From Pohlia nutans (Eukaryota > Streptophyta > Bryopsida > Bryales > Mniaceae): a stretch of 64,000 nucleotides of DNA. The stretch spans positions 6,596,213 to 6,660,212 of the forward strand of contig CM040093.1 in assembly GCA_022496805.1 (NCBI GenBank), read 5' to 3'. Each line of letters opens with the position of its first letter. Position 1 is the first letter of the stretch. Positions 22,950 through 35,395 of this stretch are shown piece after piece. A program made the position numbers and the translations under genes. The notes under the pieces were generated by a model. That model saw only the letters and a list, made by a program, of their open reading frames with translations, did no database searches and was not told the origin of the DNA.

Positions 22950-25800
22950 CACCACTGCCAGAAGTCCATCATACTGTCAGTTATGTGCACCGTGGTTGCT
23001 TCACTGACATTGGCTTCAATGTGGAAAGGTAGCTCTACCTTCAATGTGTCGAACGTCTATCTCAGCTGCTAGTGATTAGTGAAGGAGTTTGATATATCGA
23101 TCAAAAATTAGTACAGATTGCAAGCAATCAATCTCTCTCAAGGTTGAAGTAGACAATTGATATATGTGGCTCATCAGCCGTGAATGGAGAGCTAAAGGAT
23201 GATAGAACCCATTTAATTTCACCATCGGTTAGTTCGTTGCATCTCATGTGATAGTTTTCAGTGTTCGCGTTTAGTGGGGTGCCAACAGCCAAGAACCCCA
23301 TATTCGTTTAGTTGGGACTATTCCGTACAGTTGGGACAAAACTGGAAGACCAGAATCGAGAATTTTGAGTATTATGGGCCACCTATATAGTCGTTCACAC
23401 GAGCTTGGCTTTATTTTTCTTGCATGAGATGTACAGCAACTAATCTTGGTGGTCAATAGTTGGACAATAATGCAGACAATCATGAAGTTTCTTTTCTCAA
23501 GCATACGTTGAATGTTCTTTAACACACTGTCAGGTTCTATTGGTTGGGGGTGACCAACTGGAGATGTGGCATAAATGATGAGCACGAGTGGCACGGACAA
23601 CCTTGATTGTTGCGATGATATAATATCCTCTGTTTCGTGAGGTTGCTACCCTGTCATGTGAGAATGTCATTTTCAATTCTGCGTTACAAAAAAGTTTTCC
23701 TACTCCCACTATCATGGACTCAAATCACCTGGGTTGCATCTATAGCACGCTAGCAATCAATCACTACGTCCCACTTACTTAAAAATATGAATTTGAATAA
23801 CGTGTGAGATTTAGGTTGTGGTTCAAGTGGTAGATTCATTATTGATGGTATGCAGCCTATACACAGTTGAGATGTCTTCACAGTTTCTGATATTCAGAGG
23901 TAACAGAGGTTTGGCTGAATGCTAGAATGTTTGATTTCATGATATTGTATGTTGTGTTGGACAGAGTTATAGTTCAGATCCATAAATGGAATTTCGTGGT
24001 ACCCTTGAGAAAAATATTTCTGCCGTTTTGAAGCAGTGAACTCGGCTTCAAATGAGGTATCGAAGTTGAAAACCTAAAATCATTTGTTTCGCATTCAATC
24101 ATTCATGCCTGAGGTTGTTTGTTCGAGCCCTGCATTGTAGTTTGTGTTTCAGGAAGTTCAATAATGGTCAGATTCTCAAACAGCGGCTTGGTTGATGACA
24201 AACACGTGCAATTTTTTTCATTTCTTGTAAACTATCAAATTGTGCGATTCACTGACTTCCCTGAAAACACTCACATTTTTGTCATTCCATTTTGATTGGT
24301 GTACTTTCCTGGTTAATTCTTCATCATAAAGGAAAATATTTGTAGAACACCAAACTTCGAACTGGACACTCGTCCGGACTGATTGTATTCATTATTTTCA
24401 ATGAAATGTTTTTGGTACCTCTGCCCTTGGCTTTGCCATAGTTGTACAACCCTAGTCTTAGTACGACATAATATTGTTAATATCTGTTATATCTTCATGA
24501 ACTCCTACTTCAGCTCTGGGATTGGTAATGCAAGTGCTTGAGAATATTGTTCCTCTGATGCAAATCATATCTCATGTACAGCCAGTTCGTTGTGGATTGT
24601 TTCGTCACTGTCCGTTTATAGTCCTCCCAGTATGTATGTGCCCCACTACAAAAATTCCGCAAATACTGCCTTTATATCTGCAAATATTATGCACTGCGTG
24701 TACATTACCCACGTACTCCGGCAACATGATAAGGATGCCATCCTTCGTATCTACATTTAGTACTTTGAACAAGCATATTATTGTATGTTGTGATCATTGC
24801 TCCTTATGTTCGGATGCTGAACTTGCAAACATTGTTTGAAAGAACACTGCAGTTCTGACCTATAATTCCATATCGTTGTTTATATACGGCATATTATCCA
24901 TTTTCCACTGCATCTGTGCAACTTGTAGACTTCAAAAAGTCCCAATTTCATGAATATGCCCCAACTAAACATATATTGCCATATGTCCTCTCCCATAAAT
25001 ATACATCCTGAGTGTCGATGTGGTCAAAGTAGACAGATTGAAGTTTCACAGTTCCTGTTCAACGTGTGAAACGATTTCTTCACTTTGCTTACCTACCACC
25101 CGTACATTTGCATACAAGACCTCTGTCATATATGTGTTGTTCCAAAAAGATCTGGTTAGAGTGTTCATCATACATCCCTGCAAACGTCATGGCGCCTAAT
25201 ACAATGACTACCGTATGTGAACACGGCAGAAATACAGGTCACATACTGGACTGGCTGCTCCAAAATGCGGTACAAAATCACTATAATTATTTCCTACGGA
25301 ATTTTGTCATATTCCTAGGACTATTCATGCTACGGAATTTTGTCCCATATTCTATATAAGTGAGCTGTACTATTCCTATTTTTGTTACTTCTATCGTACA
25401 TAATACTCCATAGTTGCAAAAACAATACCCGGTACACATTTTTCTCCATTGCTTGTTCACTTATCAAGGAGGGAGTGACTGCCGGCATTTTCATTCCAAT
25501 TGGTCTTTCCACTACAAAGAAATCTGTGGATTAATTGACAGAGTTTTGACAAAAATTTGTCAACTGTCTTGTCAATTAGGGCACCTTGATTCGGTCACTT
25601 TGTTGACAAATTTTAGTCATCTCGGTCGTCATTCCGGACAGAGATACACGTCAGCAGCATTGTCCTTGATTCACTTTGCCACGGTGGATTTACTTCGCCA
25701 TGTCAGCAATTTTCTTTTACGGTAGTTTGGTTCGTGCATGGTGAAAAGACTTTCAAGGAATTTCAAGGAAATTTCCTAGACTGTGTAAAAGTGAAATTAA
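22950..25800. other. Long non-coding interval
   Basis: No supported gene. Short open frames on both strands lack family features. A TTTAGTTGGGAC motif near 23307-23318 recurs at 26941-26952 and in inverse form near 27021-27032, so old repeat remnants are likely. Confidence 0.4.
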
Positions 25801-25804
25801 CCCC

Positions 25805-25890
25805 TAACCGGAATTTGTGGAACTCCGCAATTTTAGGGAAAATTACTTTGGTATTTGTGGAACTCCGCGATTTTAGGGAAAATTACTTCT
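25805..25890. repeat. Short direct tandem duplication
   Basis: The text ATTTGTGGAACTCCGC followed by ATTTTAGGGAAAATTACTT occurs twice in succession, with period about 42. Confidence 0.7.
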
Positions 25891-25979
25891 TTACTGCACG
25901 GTAGTCTCGTGGCATCTTTTGCCTTGTCTCCCGCAACGCCACTCTCATTTCTCCGGCTCTTTCGCCTTGTGCATCACCT

Positions 25980-26125
25980 CGGCCAGTTTAAAACCTCAAA
26001 TGCAACAACTGTACAAAACGAGCGACAACGCCAAACACCTAAACAACTGTACAAAACCTCAAACGCCAACAACTGTACAAAACCTAAATGAGCACCAACG
26101 CCAAACGCCAAACGCCAAAACAAAG
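25980..26125. repeat. Degenerate short tandem repeat
   Basis: CAACTGTACAAAACCT and CGCCAAACGCCAAA motifs are iterated. This explains the repetitive open frames on the plus strand. Confidence 0.6.
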
Positions 26126-26129
26126 CGGT

Positions 26130-27160
26130 AGAGCAAGAATCTCATGCAACTTAAAAAAACAGTCTCAATGGAAACTCATGCAACTTAAAAATCAGAAAAA
26201 AAAACAACGTTTGCTTGCTTGCTTCCGGAGCCGCAAAGGACAGACGGACACAGAAACACTCATACAAACACCGAAGTGTACAGTAACTTACCCGAAGCGG
26301 TGATTGATGTTGTGGTGATGTCAATGAGTCTCGCCTCGGAAATGCTCGCGATAGGTACGGCGAGTGCGCAGGCAACAAGGTGACGGTTTGCGGCGACGGC
26401 GAGGCGGCGTTGCCATAAGGGTTAACAACAACGTGGTTATCACGATGGCACTCAGACTCTAGCATGTGGAAACCGGGCTCCTACATGAAGCGGTAAACAG
26501 AAATGAGGGTCTGCGGCGACGAGGAGCATCGTACCTTGTCCTTGGAATGCGAAGAGGAGGAGGTGGAGTGCAAGTGGAAGTCGAAATAGAAATTGAAGTC
26601 GAAATTGGAGGATGACGTTTGGCAGAAGAGAATAACAACGCAGAAAAGCACTCCACGTATGCACCGTAAAACCGAAAAGTAAAAAAAATTCCTGAAATGT
26701 AGCAAACTTTGAGCGTCCACGTTGGAAAGTGAATAAGAAGTTGACAAAAAATTGACAAAAAATCAAAATTTAACCGATGTGACAAGACTCTTCATAGCAA
26801 ATGTTCCATTTGTCATTTTGGACATTTTGATGTCAACTTTTTGTCATCTGGACACCCATTTCCTTGTAGTGTTCCCATAGACTGTACAACATGTTTTTCA
26901 TGTGCATACTGAGATTCAAAAGAAACAACGACAATATTCATTTAGTTGGGACTTGTTGAAGTCTACAATCGGCATAGATGCAGTGGGCAATTGCTTCAGA
27001 AATTCAGAATTTGATGTAAAGTCCCAACTACAGTCATATTGCCACCATTGCTTCATTATCAAATTGAATAAATTTAATTACGCTTATTCTGCTCGCTACT
27101 TCTACAGAAGTTCGAAACTTTGTTATGTTCGGTGTATATTGTTGCGGTCTTTGGCATACA
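26130..27160. other. Non-coding interval
   Basis: Overlapping low-complexity open frames on the minus strand at 26150-26790, with no recognised domain. Confidence 0.35.
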
Positions 27161-27164
27161 TTTA

Positions 27165-28782
27165 CAGTGACTCACAAAATTTAAAGGCCACCCTTTGTGA
27201 ACATAAAAAGTAGACATTATCTTGTAGACTATTGAGAATAAATTTGTAAAATTAGTCAAAGAGAGCACATTTGCTGTGAGGAACATTTGTTGTAATTACA
27301 TGGAAATGAAAAATTAAAACAACTGTGCAACAACCATGGCCAAGAACTTTTGTTGATTTGATATGAAATCATGAAAACACAAACTACACTTGATCAAAGT
27401 GTATGCAATGAACTTGAAAGCTACTAAGTAGCGGATGGTACATTATCTACAAGTCTCCCAACTTGTGTATCCACCCTTAGCTGCAAGAAGAGCAACCACC
27501 CTTGTTGGCATTGTGCGAATCAGCTTCTGTACATATTCATGGTCAATGTTCTGCCAAACGACCTGCATCTTCTCTCACAAGTCATCTTTGGATGTTGGCA
27601 ATGTGCCAGACAACCTTAAGCGTTTATCCACTTCATTCTACAAGTGCCCGGTAGGATTTAACTGAGGACATTGCGGTGGCCACTCCAACACGGAAAACTC
27701 TTGCCTCCCCAACCATCGTTGAACCAGACCAGATGTGTGCTTTGGGTCATTCTGATGCTGGAAGATCACTTGCGCTTCATCAAGATCTTCTCTCCCAATG
27801 GTATCCCGTAATTGCGAATCCAAAAGGTCAAGATAAATTTGCGGATTCATGATGCCATCAATGCGGTAGAGATTTCCAATATCTACCCAACTAATGCATC
27901 CCTGCATACCAGAATGCTACCACCACCATGTTTAACCGTAGGCTGCACATGACAATCACGAAGAGGCTCTGTAGGATTTGTCCAACAGCACTGTCGCCCA
28001 TCTAAACCAAAAACATTGAAGTTTGATTCCTCTTACCATATGACATGGCTCGAATCTTCTAATTGACTTTCCTTTGAAGCTTTTGCCCATCGTAAACGCT
28101 TCTGTCTATGCTTCTTTGTCAACAATGGTTTCTTCTTTTTCACTCTAGATCGAAGCCCTTGCCGCCGAACATGGACTGACAGTCTCCTTACAGAAACAAA
28201 GACCCTGAGCTTGCAACTTACGACCTACAACTACTGCATTTCCTGATTTCGGCTCATTCAACATCCTCACAGCAAGTCTCTCATGACGTATGCTCAGAAG
28301 ACGTGGTCTTCCTGATCGTGCACGATCATGCACCCGTCCATCTTCTTTGTATCGTGCTAGAGTGCCTCCAACTGTGCTATGAGGAATGTGAAGATGAACT
28401 GCTATGAAACGTTGAAAGATTCTTTGCCCACTCATAGCTATTATAACTTGTGAACGCTTATAAAAAGTAGTTTTTGTCATCTTGACCAGTCCAAGCTGTG
28501 AAGGCTTGCAACATGTAAAAGCTCTCAAATATCTCTATGCACATAGAAAATACAAGTGAAGCAAGAAGCCACTGGAATGAACATATGTAGTTGGCCACCT
28601 TCAAAATTTATTGGACCCCTCTACAAAAATTCAGCACCTGTATCACACACAGGAAGGCAGTTGCTACTGCAACACATGATGCTCATGCAGCATACCAAAT
28701 TTGGAGTGAAGATTCATCGTTGTCAATTTTCAGTCTGTATGGTGCGGTTCGAATTAGCACATGCTATATGTGTGAGTGATTG
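27165..28782 (-). mobile_element. Tc1-type DNA transposon, decayed
   Basis: The terminal sequences CAGTGACTCACA (27165-27176) and TGTGAGTGATTG (28771-28782) are inverted repeats with two mismatches. They are flanked by TA on both sides and enclose 1.62 kb, the usual Tc1 size, with a broken transposase inside. The element runs on the minus strand. Confidence 0.7.
27443..28480 (-). pseudogene. Tc1-family (DD34E) transposase pseudogene
   Basis: Family blocks are readable in order: a paired-like helix-turn-helix and GRPR hinge (RARSGRPRLLS), then RSRVKKKKPLLTKKH, EESNFNVFGLDGRQ, VKHGGGSILV, GCISW, NDPKHTS, WPPQCPQLNP and KGGYTSW. The frame is broken by at least two frameshifts (near 28190 and 27908) and stop codons, including one just before EESNF. 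The three catalytic acids are not conserved: the expected Asp of SDES is Glu, that of FQQDN is Gln, and the Glu of NPIEHLW is Gly. The 34-residue spacing between the second and third positions is kept. The copy cannot be active. Confidence 0.85.
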
Positions 28783-28784
28783 TA

Positions 28785-29620
28785 CATGGAGGTGAGGCAG
28801 TTTTTTCATGACACTGTTACATTTCTATAGCTCTACAGTGTAGCATGACTGTGCTCATTCAATCCACACCATACTCGTGTCCTATACCCTCTAAGTGGCA
28901 CACCAAAATAGACATCAGCAGCATTAGCAGCATTGCATCATTCATTCTATATGATGACTGTATTGTCTGTGCAGTCTTCCGTGGTACTTGTCACATCTAT
29001 TGTTGGAGTGGCATTTCTATATTTCGTCAAACATCATACTCACATTCTTTTCAACATGCATTCTTCCTTACAATGCTGTGGCAATTGCAACAATGCTGTT
29101 CATATATGGAACAAAAAAGCTGTGCTCATAGTTGTCCTTGTACTAAATACTACTCAGTGTACTAGCCAGTAACATTGCCGACGCTCACAGTACTGAAAGC
29201 AATGGGCACGAAACTGAGGGCTTCCTTTGCATCTCTAAGAGCTTGCTCGTGTGCCTCAATACGAACCTCCACATTAAGACAATGTATGAAAGTCTCGTTG
29301 TTTTGCATATTGAAGGACTGGAGTTTTAAGCTTTCCGTAGAATATTCAATACACACTCTCTGGCTTCATGGTGGCTGTAGGACTTCTCGGGAGCTTGTCG
29401 AGTTCATAAAAATCTGCCTAGTACTGTCCACGGGCATACTTGTTTCATTGGGACAGTCCCCTATGTTCTCGTGGATAATGGTCCTTTGCATGTATGCCCA
29501 TTGGACATTTCAACGCGTCCCAACCGCTGGCAACTCCCAATGAAACATATATTTCCTTGTGTACATTCTTGCTGCTATTGCAAACTGCTAGTTTGAGTGC
29601 GTCTGGTAGAACTATGAACA
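28785..29620. other. Non-coding interval with one exon-like frame
   Basis: A minus frame ending at 29162 contains a charged helical segment (VRIEAHEQALRDAKEAL) that looks protein-like. It is short, has no partner exons and no recognised family. Confidence 0.2.
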
Positions 29621-30193
29621 TGATGAAACAATTATGGCAGCGAAGGAGTCAGCTGTGATTGCCTCATTGCAGTACGATATTGGAAACCAAATAGAAGAGT
29701 GGTAGCCTTGTACGGCGGTGATGCAAAACGTGAAAGCCGAATAAGAACAAACTCTCATTCACAAACGACGACAATCCACAGTTGTCCATACTTAGGTGAT
29801 TGCCACCCGGTAGTATACAATTGTCTGCATAGTATTGGAAACAATGTTCACCCCACGTCCCGTTGCCCACCCCACTGGGCAGCATTTGGACAGTTCATGC
29901 TCTTAGCAATATTTCATACATTGTCAACACTCTTGCAATGCATGCCGCCGGGGTGGACACAATGTCAGGGTCAACATGTTGCAGAAACTATGCAAACGAT
30001 TGTATACTGCAGGGTGAAAATCACCTGTACACAACGTTGTGACGTCGTCCTTGTGATTGAGAGTCCGCTCTCTTACGGGATTCACGTTTTGCCTCTCTAC
30101 CGCACCAGCCTCCCACTCCTCTCTTTGGTTCCAATATCTTGCTGCACTGTCAACCACAAACCATTCCTTCAGTGTCATCCTTGTTTCATGGTT
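29621..30193. repeat. Imperfect inverted repeat, arms about 265 bp
   Basis: The left arm (29621-29890) and right arm (29932-30193) are reverse complements with scattered mismatches and a spacer of about 40 bases. Shared blocks include GATATTGGAA, GCAAAACGTGAA, ACTCTCA, GTATACAAT and TTGCATAGT. On its own outward strand each arm reads as the same coding-like sequence (HPxVYNxLHS), with stops in the left arm. An inverted duplication of a former coding segment is likely. A transcript would fold into a long hairpin. Confidence 0.75.
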
Positions 30194-30199
30194 TCTCTA

Positions 30200-31816
30200 G
30201 TTCTCTGCTACAGTCCCCGTGCACAATTATTGAATAGAAACAGCAACGTCCGTACAGTCGTAGTCAGCCTTCTCTAACATCCTTCACCTCTCTTAGTCCT
30301 ACAACCCCGATAAACATAGAAAGCATGTATTGAATCTTCTACGGAAATCCTAGAATTCCAGGCCCTCAATATGCAAGACATCGAGACTTCCATTCAATGT
30401 CATGATCCGGAGGTTTGTCCGGTGCAAATGGAGCTGGACTTTTCTGACGAAGGTTGTGCGTCGGGAAGCCTGCAACCTTGACTGACGTGTCTGCCGGCCA
30501 TAGTGAATACCCACCCCGGCGACAGTGGCTCTGATCTCCAACCCGTTCTGTCTTCAAAGTAGACGATGTGTAAACTTCCACTCTTTCTCCACGTATGCCA
30601 TCATTGCCCCCGTGGAAGGCATCATGAGAGGTCTGACTTGTACCTCATGAAGCCATCATTGCAGGTGGCCCTATACTCAGATTTCTTTAGGCGGATTCGG
30701 TAGACCCAGTGGGCCGTTGCCCACTGGATCTTCAGGCCATGTCCACAGCAGACTTGCCCACTACTGTACTGTCCGCCTCAATCGGGAGTCTTTCCAACTC
30801 AGCGCAGTACTAGAGTACTATACTGCACACCAGAGGAAGCAGTTCACTTTTTGAATAATTACATGAATTCAATAATAAATTGACATGACTGACTTTACTT
30901 CTATAAATTATAATTGTAGAGCACTGCCACGGAGCACCAACGGCTGGTGCTTCGCACTACCATTTTATACCAGCGCTGTACTAATAAATGCATCAATACT
31001 ATTCTACCGTCGATGTACTGATAAAGGGCGACTACAACTGTAGTGTACGTAAGTAGGGGCCTGCAGTGCTTCGGATCACATTTTGGCAGCGACAAATATC
31101 TTGAGCGACGAATATGCTAACATCCGCGATACAAGTTGTACTTTGACAGTCCTTACGATGACGACGCCGTATCAGGGATGTACCTATTTAGCTTTCGCCG
31201 ACTACGCGGATTGCATTCCGGCACACACACTCTTCCCCGCTGCAGGATTCATATCCACAGACAGTGCTATCATGTCAAGCCTCTGACGACATGGTCACAA
31301 AAAAAGCTACGGAAGATGTCTGCTTCTAGTTCGCACATGAAAATGAAGTTATGGACACTCTTGACAGACCAGCTTACCTTCAGAGGACGGTGATGATCCA
31401 CACTTAGCCTATTTCCCTGAGCATTGCCAATGACAGTGGAACTTATCAAAACAAAGCTTAACGACGTGCGTGTAAGTCTGTGTAACTCCGAAGACACGTT
31501 GCGAAAACATGTGTCACTCATGCAAGGCGTGCGCACTTTATGAATACAACGGATATTTCTTATTTCCGAATTATAAGTCTGCCTTCAGCTTTGCTGAAAG
31601 GCTACCACTCATGAAAATGTTGTTACTGTAACAGGCTCAATATAAGTGAGCTCCAATCCAAAATGTTATTGCCTGCTTCTAGTCCCGAATATAATCGTCT
31701 TCCAGACACTATGTCCAAGTCTTTACAAGAAGTAATTACAAAAATCTACAAAGACTGCTACACGACTGTCTTCACGGTGCTGAGGACGGAGTCCTTGTCT
31801 TCAGGTTCACGCCTCC
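30200..31816. other. Interval without recognised gene
   Basis: Several open frames on the minus strand (for example 30350-30541 and 31270-31536) have no recognisable domains. One copy of the palindrome lies here. It may hold downstream exons or flanks of the ParB-like gene, but none can be supported. Confidence 0.35.
30706..30727. repeat. Palindrome copy (one variant)
   Basis: Matches the 22-bp palindrome with CCG in place of CAA at the centre. It is the leftmost copy in the window. Confidence 0.8.
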
Positions 31817-32783
31817 CTACTTTCCCTGTAGACAGACCCCGCCCTTTTCCTTTAATTCGACCACCAATTCATCAATCAAGACACTACCGAACCGACTGGA
31901 CAATAGTTGAATCGCAGTTAAATGCAGTTGTAGTTGCTGTGCTGATAGACTGACTTGTACATCCGCATCGGTGCGCATCGCCGCAAACTGCTCTAGTATG
32001 TCACCTTCCTGCACAGCCAGGTACTGAGATTTTAGTCTAATGCTTGGGTTCACATATGAGAGGGAATGATGGGAGTCATGATCCTTTGTACCTGCGTGGA
32101 GGGTACCACCTCCACCTCTCCCGGCTGTGAGAGCTCCACCGCTTCTGATCCTGACAACTCTGGAGCGGATGCAACGGACGTTGTCAGTTGTGTGAGAGGG
32201 GCTGAAAGGGAGGATATGCACTCCACCTGTGCCATGCCTGCGCCCCGGAACGACTCGTTCGCTTCCTCCCGTAGCTTCCTCTCCTTCTCTTGGAGCGCTC
32301 TCTCCATCTCCAGCTCCTTCTTCAGGCGCAGGTTTTGAAATTCAAGCTCCCGGTTATAATGCACAGTGTCCTTGTTGATGGAGAGCTTGTCGGCGGAAAT
32401 CTTCGACAGCTGCAGTCGCAAGGCCTTGGCAGCAGACATCTTCCTCTCAGATCCTTCAGGCACCGCAGGCTCATCCGGACCGTCAGACAGGTCAGACACC
32501 GCGGGAGATGGATTGCGCCGCATCACCTCCCTCCACATCGCGTCTTCTTCATCGCTGTCGATGCAGATCGGATCGTCTCGGTTGGACACAAGCGGCACTG
32601 AAGCCTGCTCGACTTTGACGGTGACCGTGCTCGGAGTCACGCCTACAATCGGGTCAGTCGGACTTGCGTGCTGTCCGGGCTCCATCTTCGTCATCACCGA
32701 CACCTCTGCGTGGAGAGTTGGGGTAGGGACCTCCATCGTGTCGTGCTCCTCCCCAACATGTGCGATGACTTCGGGCGTGCTGG

Positions 32784-32847
32784 CCAGTGGGCAATTGCCC
32801 ACTGGGGTCGTGTCCACCGGGCTCCCCGGTGGGCAATTGCCCACTAG
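32784..32847. repeat. Two palindrome copies inside coding sequence
   Basis: A perfect copy is at 32784-32805 and a near-perfect one at 32826-32847. In the exon they encode the repeated peptide VGNCP (PVGNCPLA and LVGNCPPG). They keep the frame open. Confidence 0.85.
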
Positions 32848-33697
32848 AATGACCTCCGCCTCGCCACTGTCCAATCCAGGACCGTCGGCGCCGGGCTGCA
32901 GGCTGACAGGCTGGTCCCCTGTAGCTGCTGCCTCAGTCGTGGCTGAAACAGGACCAGCCACCGGGGTCTGCTGTGGGCCGCCACTGGTATCCTCCTCCAT
33001 TGCCGTCGGGGATGGCGCTGACCGTGTCGGAGAAGGGATGGCCTCATTCTAGCACGACTGACAAATGTCCATCGGCAGACTGAGATTGTCCGTCTCACCT
33101 TCGTCCGCCTCGTCTTGCACCATATCGTGCGCGCCTCCGGAATGTTCAGATGTGGGCGACTCCCCGGTGTCCTGCGCTGCCTCCGTCCTGCGCTCGTACT
33201 GGTCGTCCTTATGCAGCCACGGAGCGCTCTCAATAGTGGGACTGGGACTCTTCTCTTTCTTGATAGGCACTTGGTCGTCCGTCTCATCCCCCGATCCGGA
33301 CACATCCTCATCACTATTGTCCACCTCATCAGGATTCATGGACCTTCCCGAGTTCTCGTCGGATTTGTCGACACGGTCCTCCTTCATCTTGCTCCGTATC
33401 TCCGCGGTATCCACGTCTGACTCCTCTCCAGAGAATGATCCCTCGGGCTCTTCCAATTCCTCTGCTGCCTTCGCTAGTGCCCACATATCAGTGGCGGGAA
33501 TCACGTCATCGGTTTCCACACTGGTGTGGAAGAGATGCTCGAAGCCGAGCAGCTGGATGCCGATGGAGTGACTCTGCTGGTACCCCGGCAGGTTGATAGC
33601 ATCCGTCACCACCGCCACTGGCCGTCTGTCCATCATCTGCGCACAAACAATGAGACCAGTGTAGCCGATTAGCAACAACTCTTACAATCTGTTGACC

Positions 33698-33719
33698 CCA
33701 GTGGGCAATTGCCCACTGG
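33698..33719. repeat. Perfect palindrome copy in an intron
   Basis: Lies within the 123-base second intron (33637-33759) of the ParB-like gene. Confidence 0.9.
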
Positions 33720-35199
33720 CTGAGAATTCAATGACCAAGGTAGAGTGCTCGAAACTTACGAAAGCCGCAATCATGCATTTGCGGCCGGCGGTTATGCACA
33801 TGACATTTTCCATGCCTTCCTTCAACCGCGGCAATTGGCTGATGAAGTCCATGTACACTTCCATGCGCAACTCAAAATCATATATACCGTACTCCCTCAC
33901 GGAACCCACTTTTCTGTATCGCTCGGCGCTTCGCACCTGCTCTTGCCAGACTAGTGGACTTGCCTTGAGCCTGTGCATGACGAACAGGGTAACTCCATTT
34001 CCTTTTTTTGTTGCTGCCGGCGACAACAAGTACGTCTCGGCGTTGGTAAGGACGTACCGCGATTCCACATGGGACCACTCGGGAAGCAACTTCCGCATCG
34101 TCCTCAACGCCTCTGACCTCTTGTTCGTGTGGCAGATGACAAGCCAGTACGGCGCCGCCGTCAGGAAATTCTTGGGCTCCAGGAACGGCTTCATAATCGC
34201 CAAGTAACACTTGCCCAGTGCTGGGTCAAACGGAGCATCCTCTTGCTCCATAAACTTGTCCAGGCCACGGAAATCCAAAATCCCGCCCTGGAATGACATC
34301 TCCGTCGTGTCCACCGTTGCCCACTGCCGGCAGTCTTCCTCGGGATCAGAGTACAGTGGTACCTCCTAGTCCTTGGCCGCGGCGAACGTGGACAGCTTCC
34401 CAGAAGTCCTGTAAACGGACATTGGTGGAAACAGCAGGGGGCGACGCGCAAATGTCTTCTCCTTCTTGAGAACTCGAAGGAGTTCTGCCGAGAAGGCCTC
34501 TGGTGGGGATTCCTGCTCACGCTTGGGAGTATCACTCACCTTCATGAACTTCGCAAGGTACTTCTTGGTGCCCCTCCGAATTAGCTCGTCCATGTGGCAC
34601 GCATTGAAACCGACGTCGAACTTGAATTTCCTCCACTCGTCGATGTTGACGTCCTCGTCCTCCCAGATTTGTCCGGCCCACCTCTTGTTGAAGAAGCGGA
34701 TCACTGCGTTCTTCGCTTTTCACCTGTCCGTCCACTCTTTCAGGCTCGACGTGAACTTGTTCTTTGGCCTCGACTGTCCCAAGTACACCTTCGGAGTCTC
34801 GTCCTTCTTTTTCGGACTGGTGTAGTTTCCGTCAAAATCTAGACCATTCGTGATTCTCTCCACGAGCACAGCCAGGCTTTTGGGCCCCAGTCCCCGCAGG
34901 CACTTAAATGTGTAGGCCACAGTGTATTTCCTCCCCCACTTCTCATCGCTGGTTTCGTCTTTATACTTGACCCCCGTGTCTGGGTTGATCAAGTCGCCAC
35001 TCTCGTACCAATGGAAGGCGCGCATGATGGACTCGTACAGCGAGGATGCAGACGTGATAACACGAAATTCCCCAGGATATTGCTTGAACGTCTTGTACAA
35101 ATTCTTCCACGCCATTGCGTTCAGCGTCTCCACTGCCTTCTGTTGGAATTCCTGTAACAGCACAGCGTATCCACGATCAGTTTTACTGCGTGGCCACTC

Positions 35200-35221
35200 C
35201 TAGTGGGCAATTGCCCACTGG
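35200..35221. repeat. Palindrome copy in an intron
   Basis: Near-perfect copy in the first intron of the ParB-like gene, close to the acceptor side. Confidence 0.85.
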
Positions 35222-35373
35222 ATTACCGGCAGTGTCAGAACTGCGCACTTGCACAAGGCACTACAGCAATGTCATGGGCCAGTACCCGCATGGCCCGACC
35301 TGATTGGCAAGAGCCTACCACTTGTCTATAGTGTCATTGCGCTCGACCTGACTCGGCATTACAGCTGAGATTG

Positions 35374-35395
35374 CCAGTGGGAAATTGCCCACTGG
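35374..35395. repeat. Palindrome copy in an intron
   Basis: Second copy in the same 310-base intron, with one central change (GAAATT for GCAATT). Confidence 0.85.

Noticed and set aside
23815..23860. tRNA-like A-box text (TGGTTCAAGTGG), and a GTTCGAGCCC B-box-like motif near 24120
   Set aside because: The two are about 300 bases apart and no cloverleaf can be drawn at either place.
26151..26785. Overlapping minus frames of about 100 codons
   Set aside because: Phe/Ser/Leu-rich low-complexity products with no domain, overlapping in different frames.
29699..30277. 192-codon plus frame
   Set aside because: It runs across both arms of the inverted repeat, and its two halves are the two strands of the same sequence.
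32066..33571. Ser-rich plus frames (for example 32366-33052)
   Set aside because: Antisense shadows of the acidic exon 3 of the ParB-like gene.
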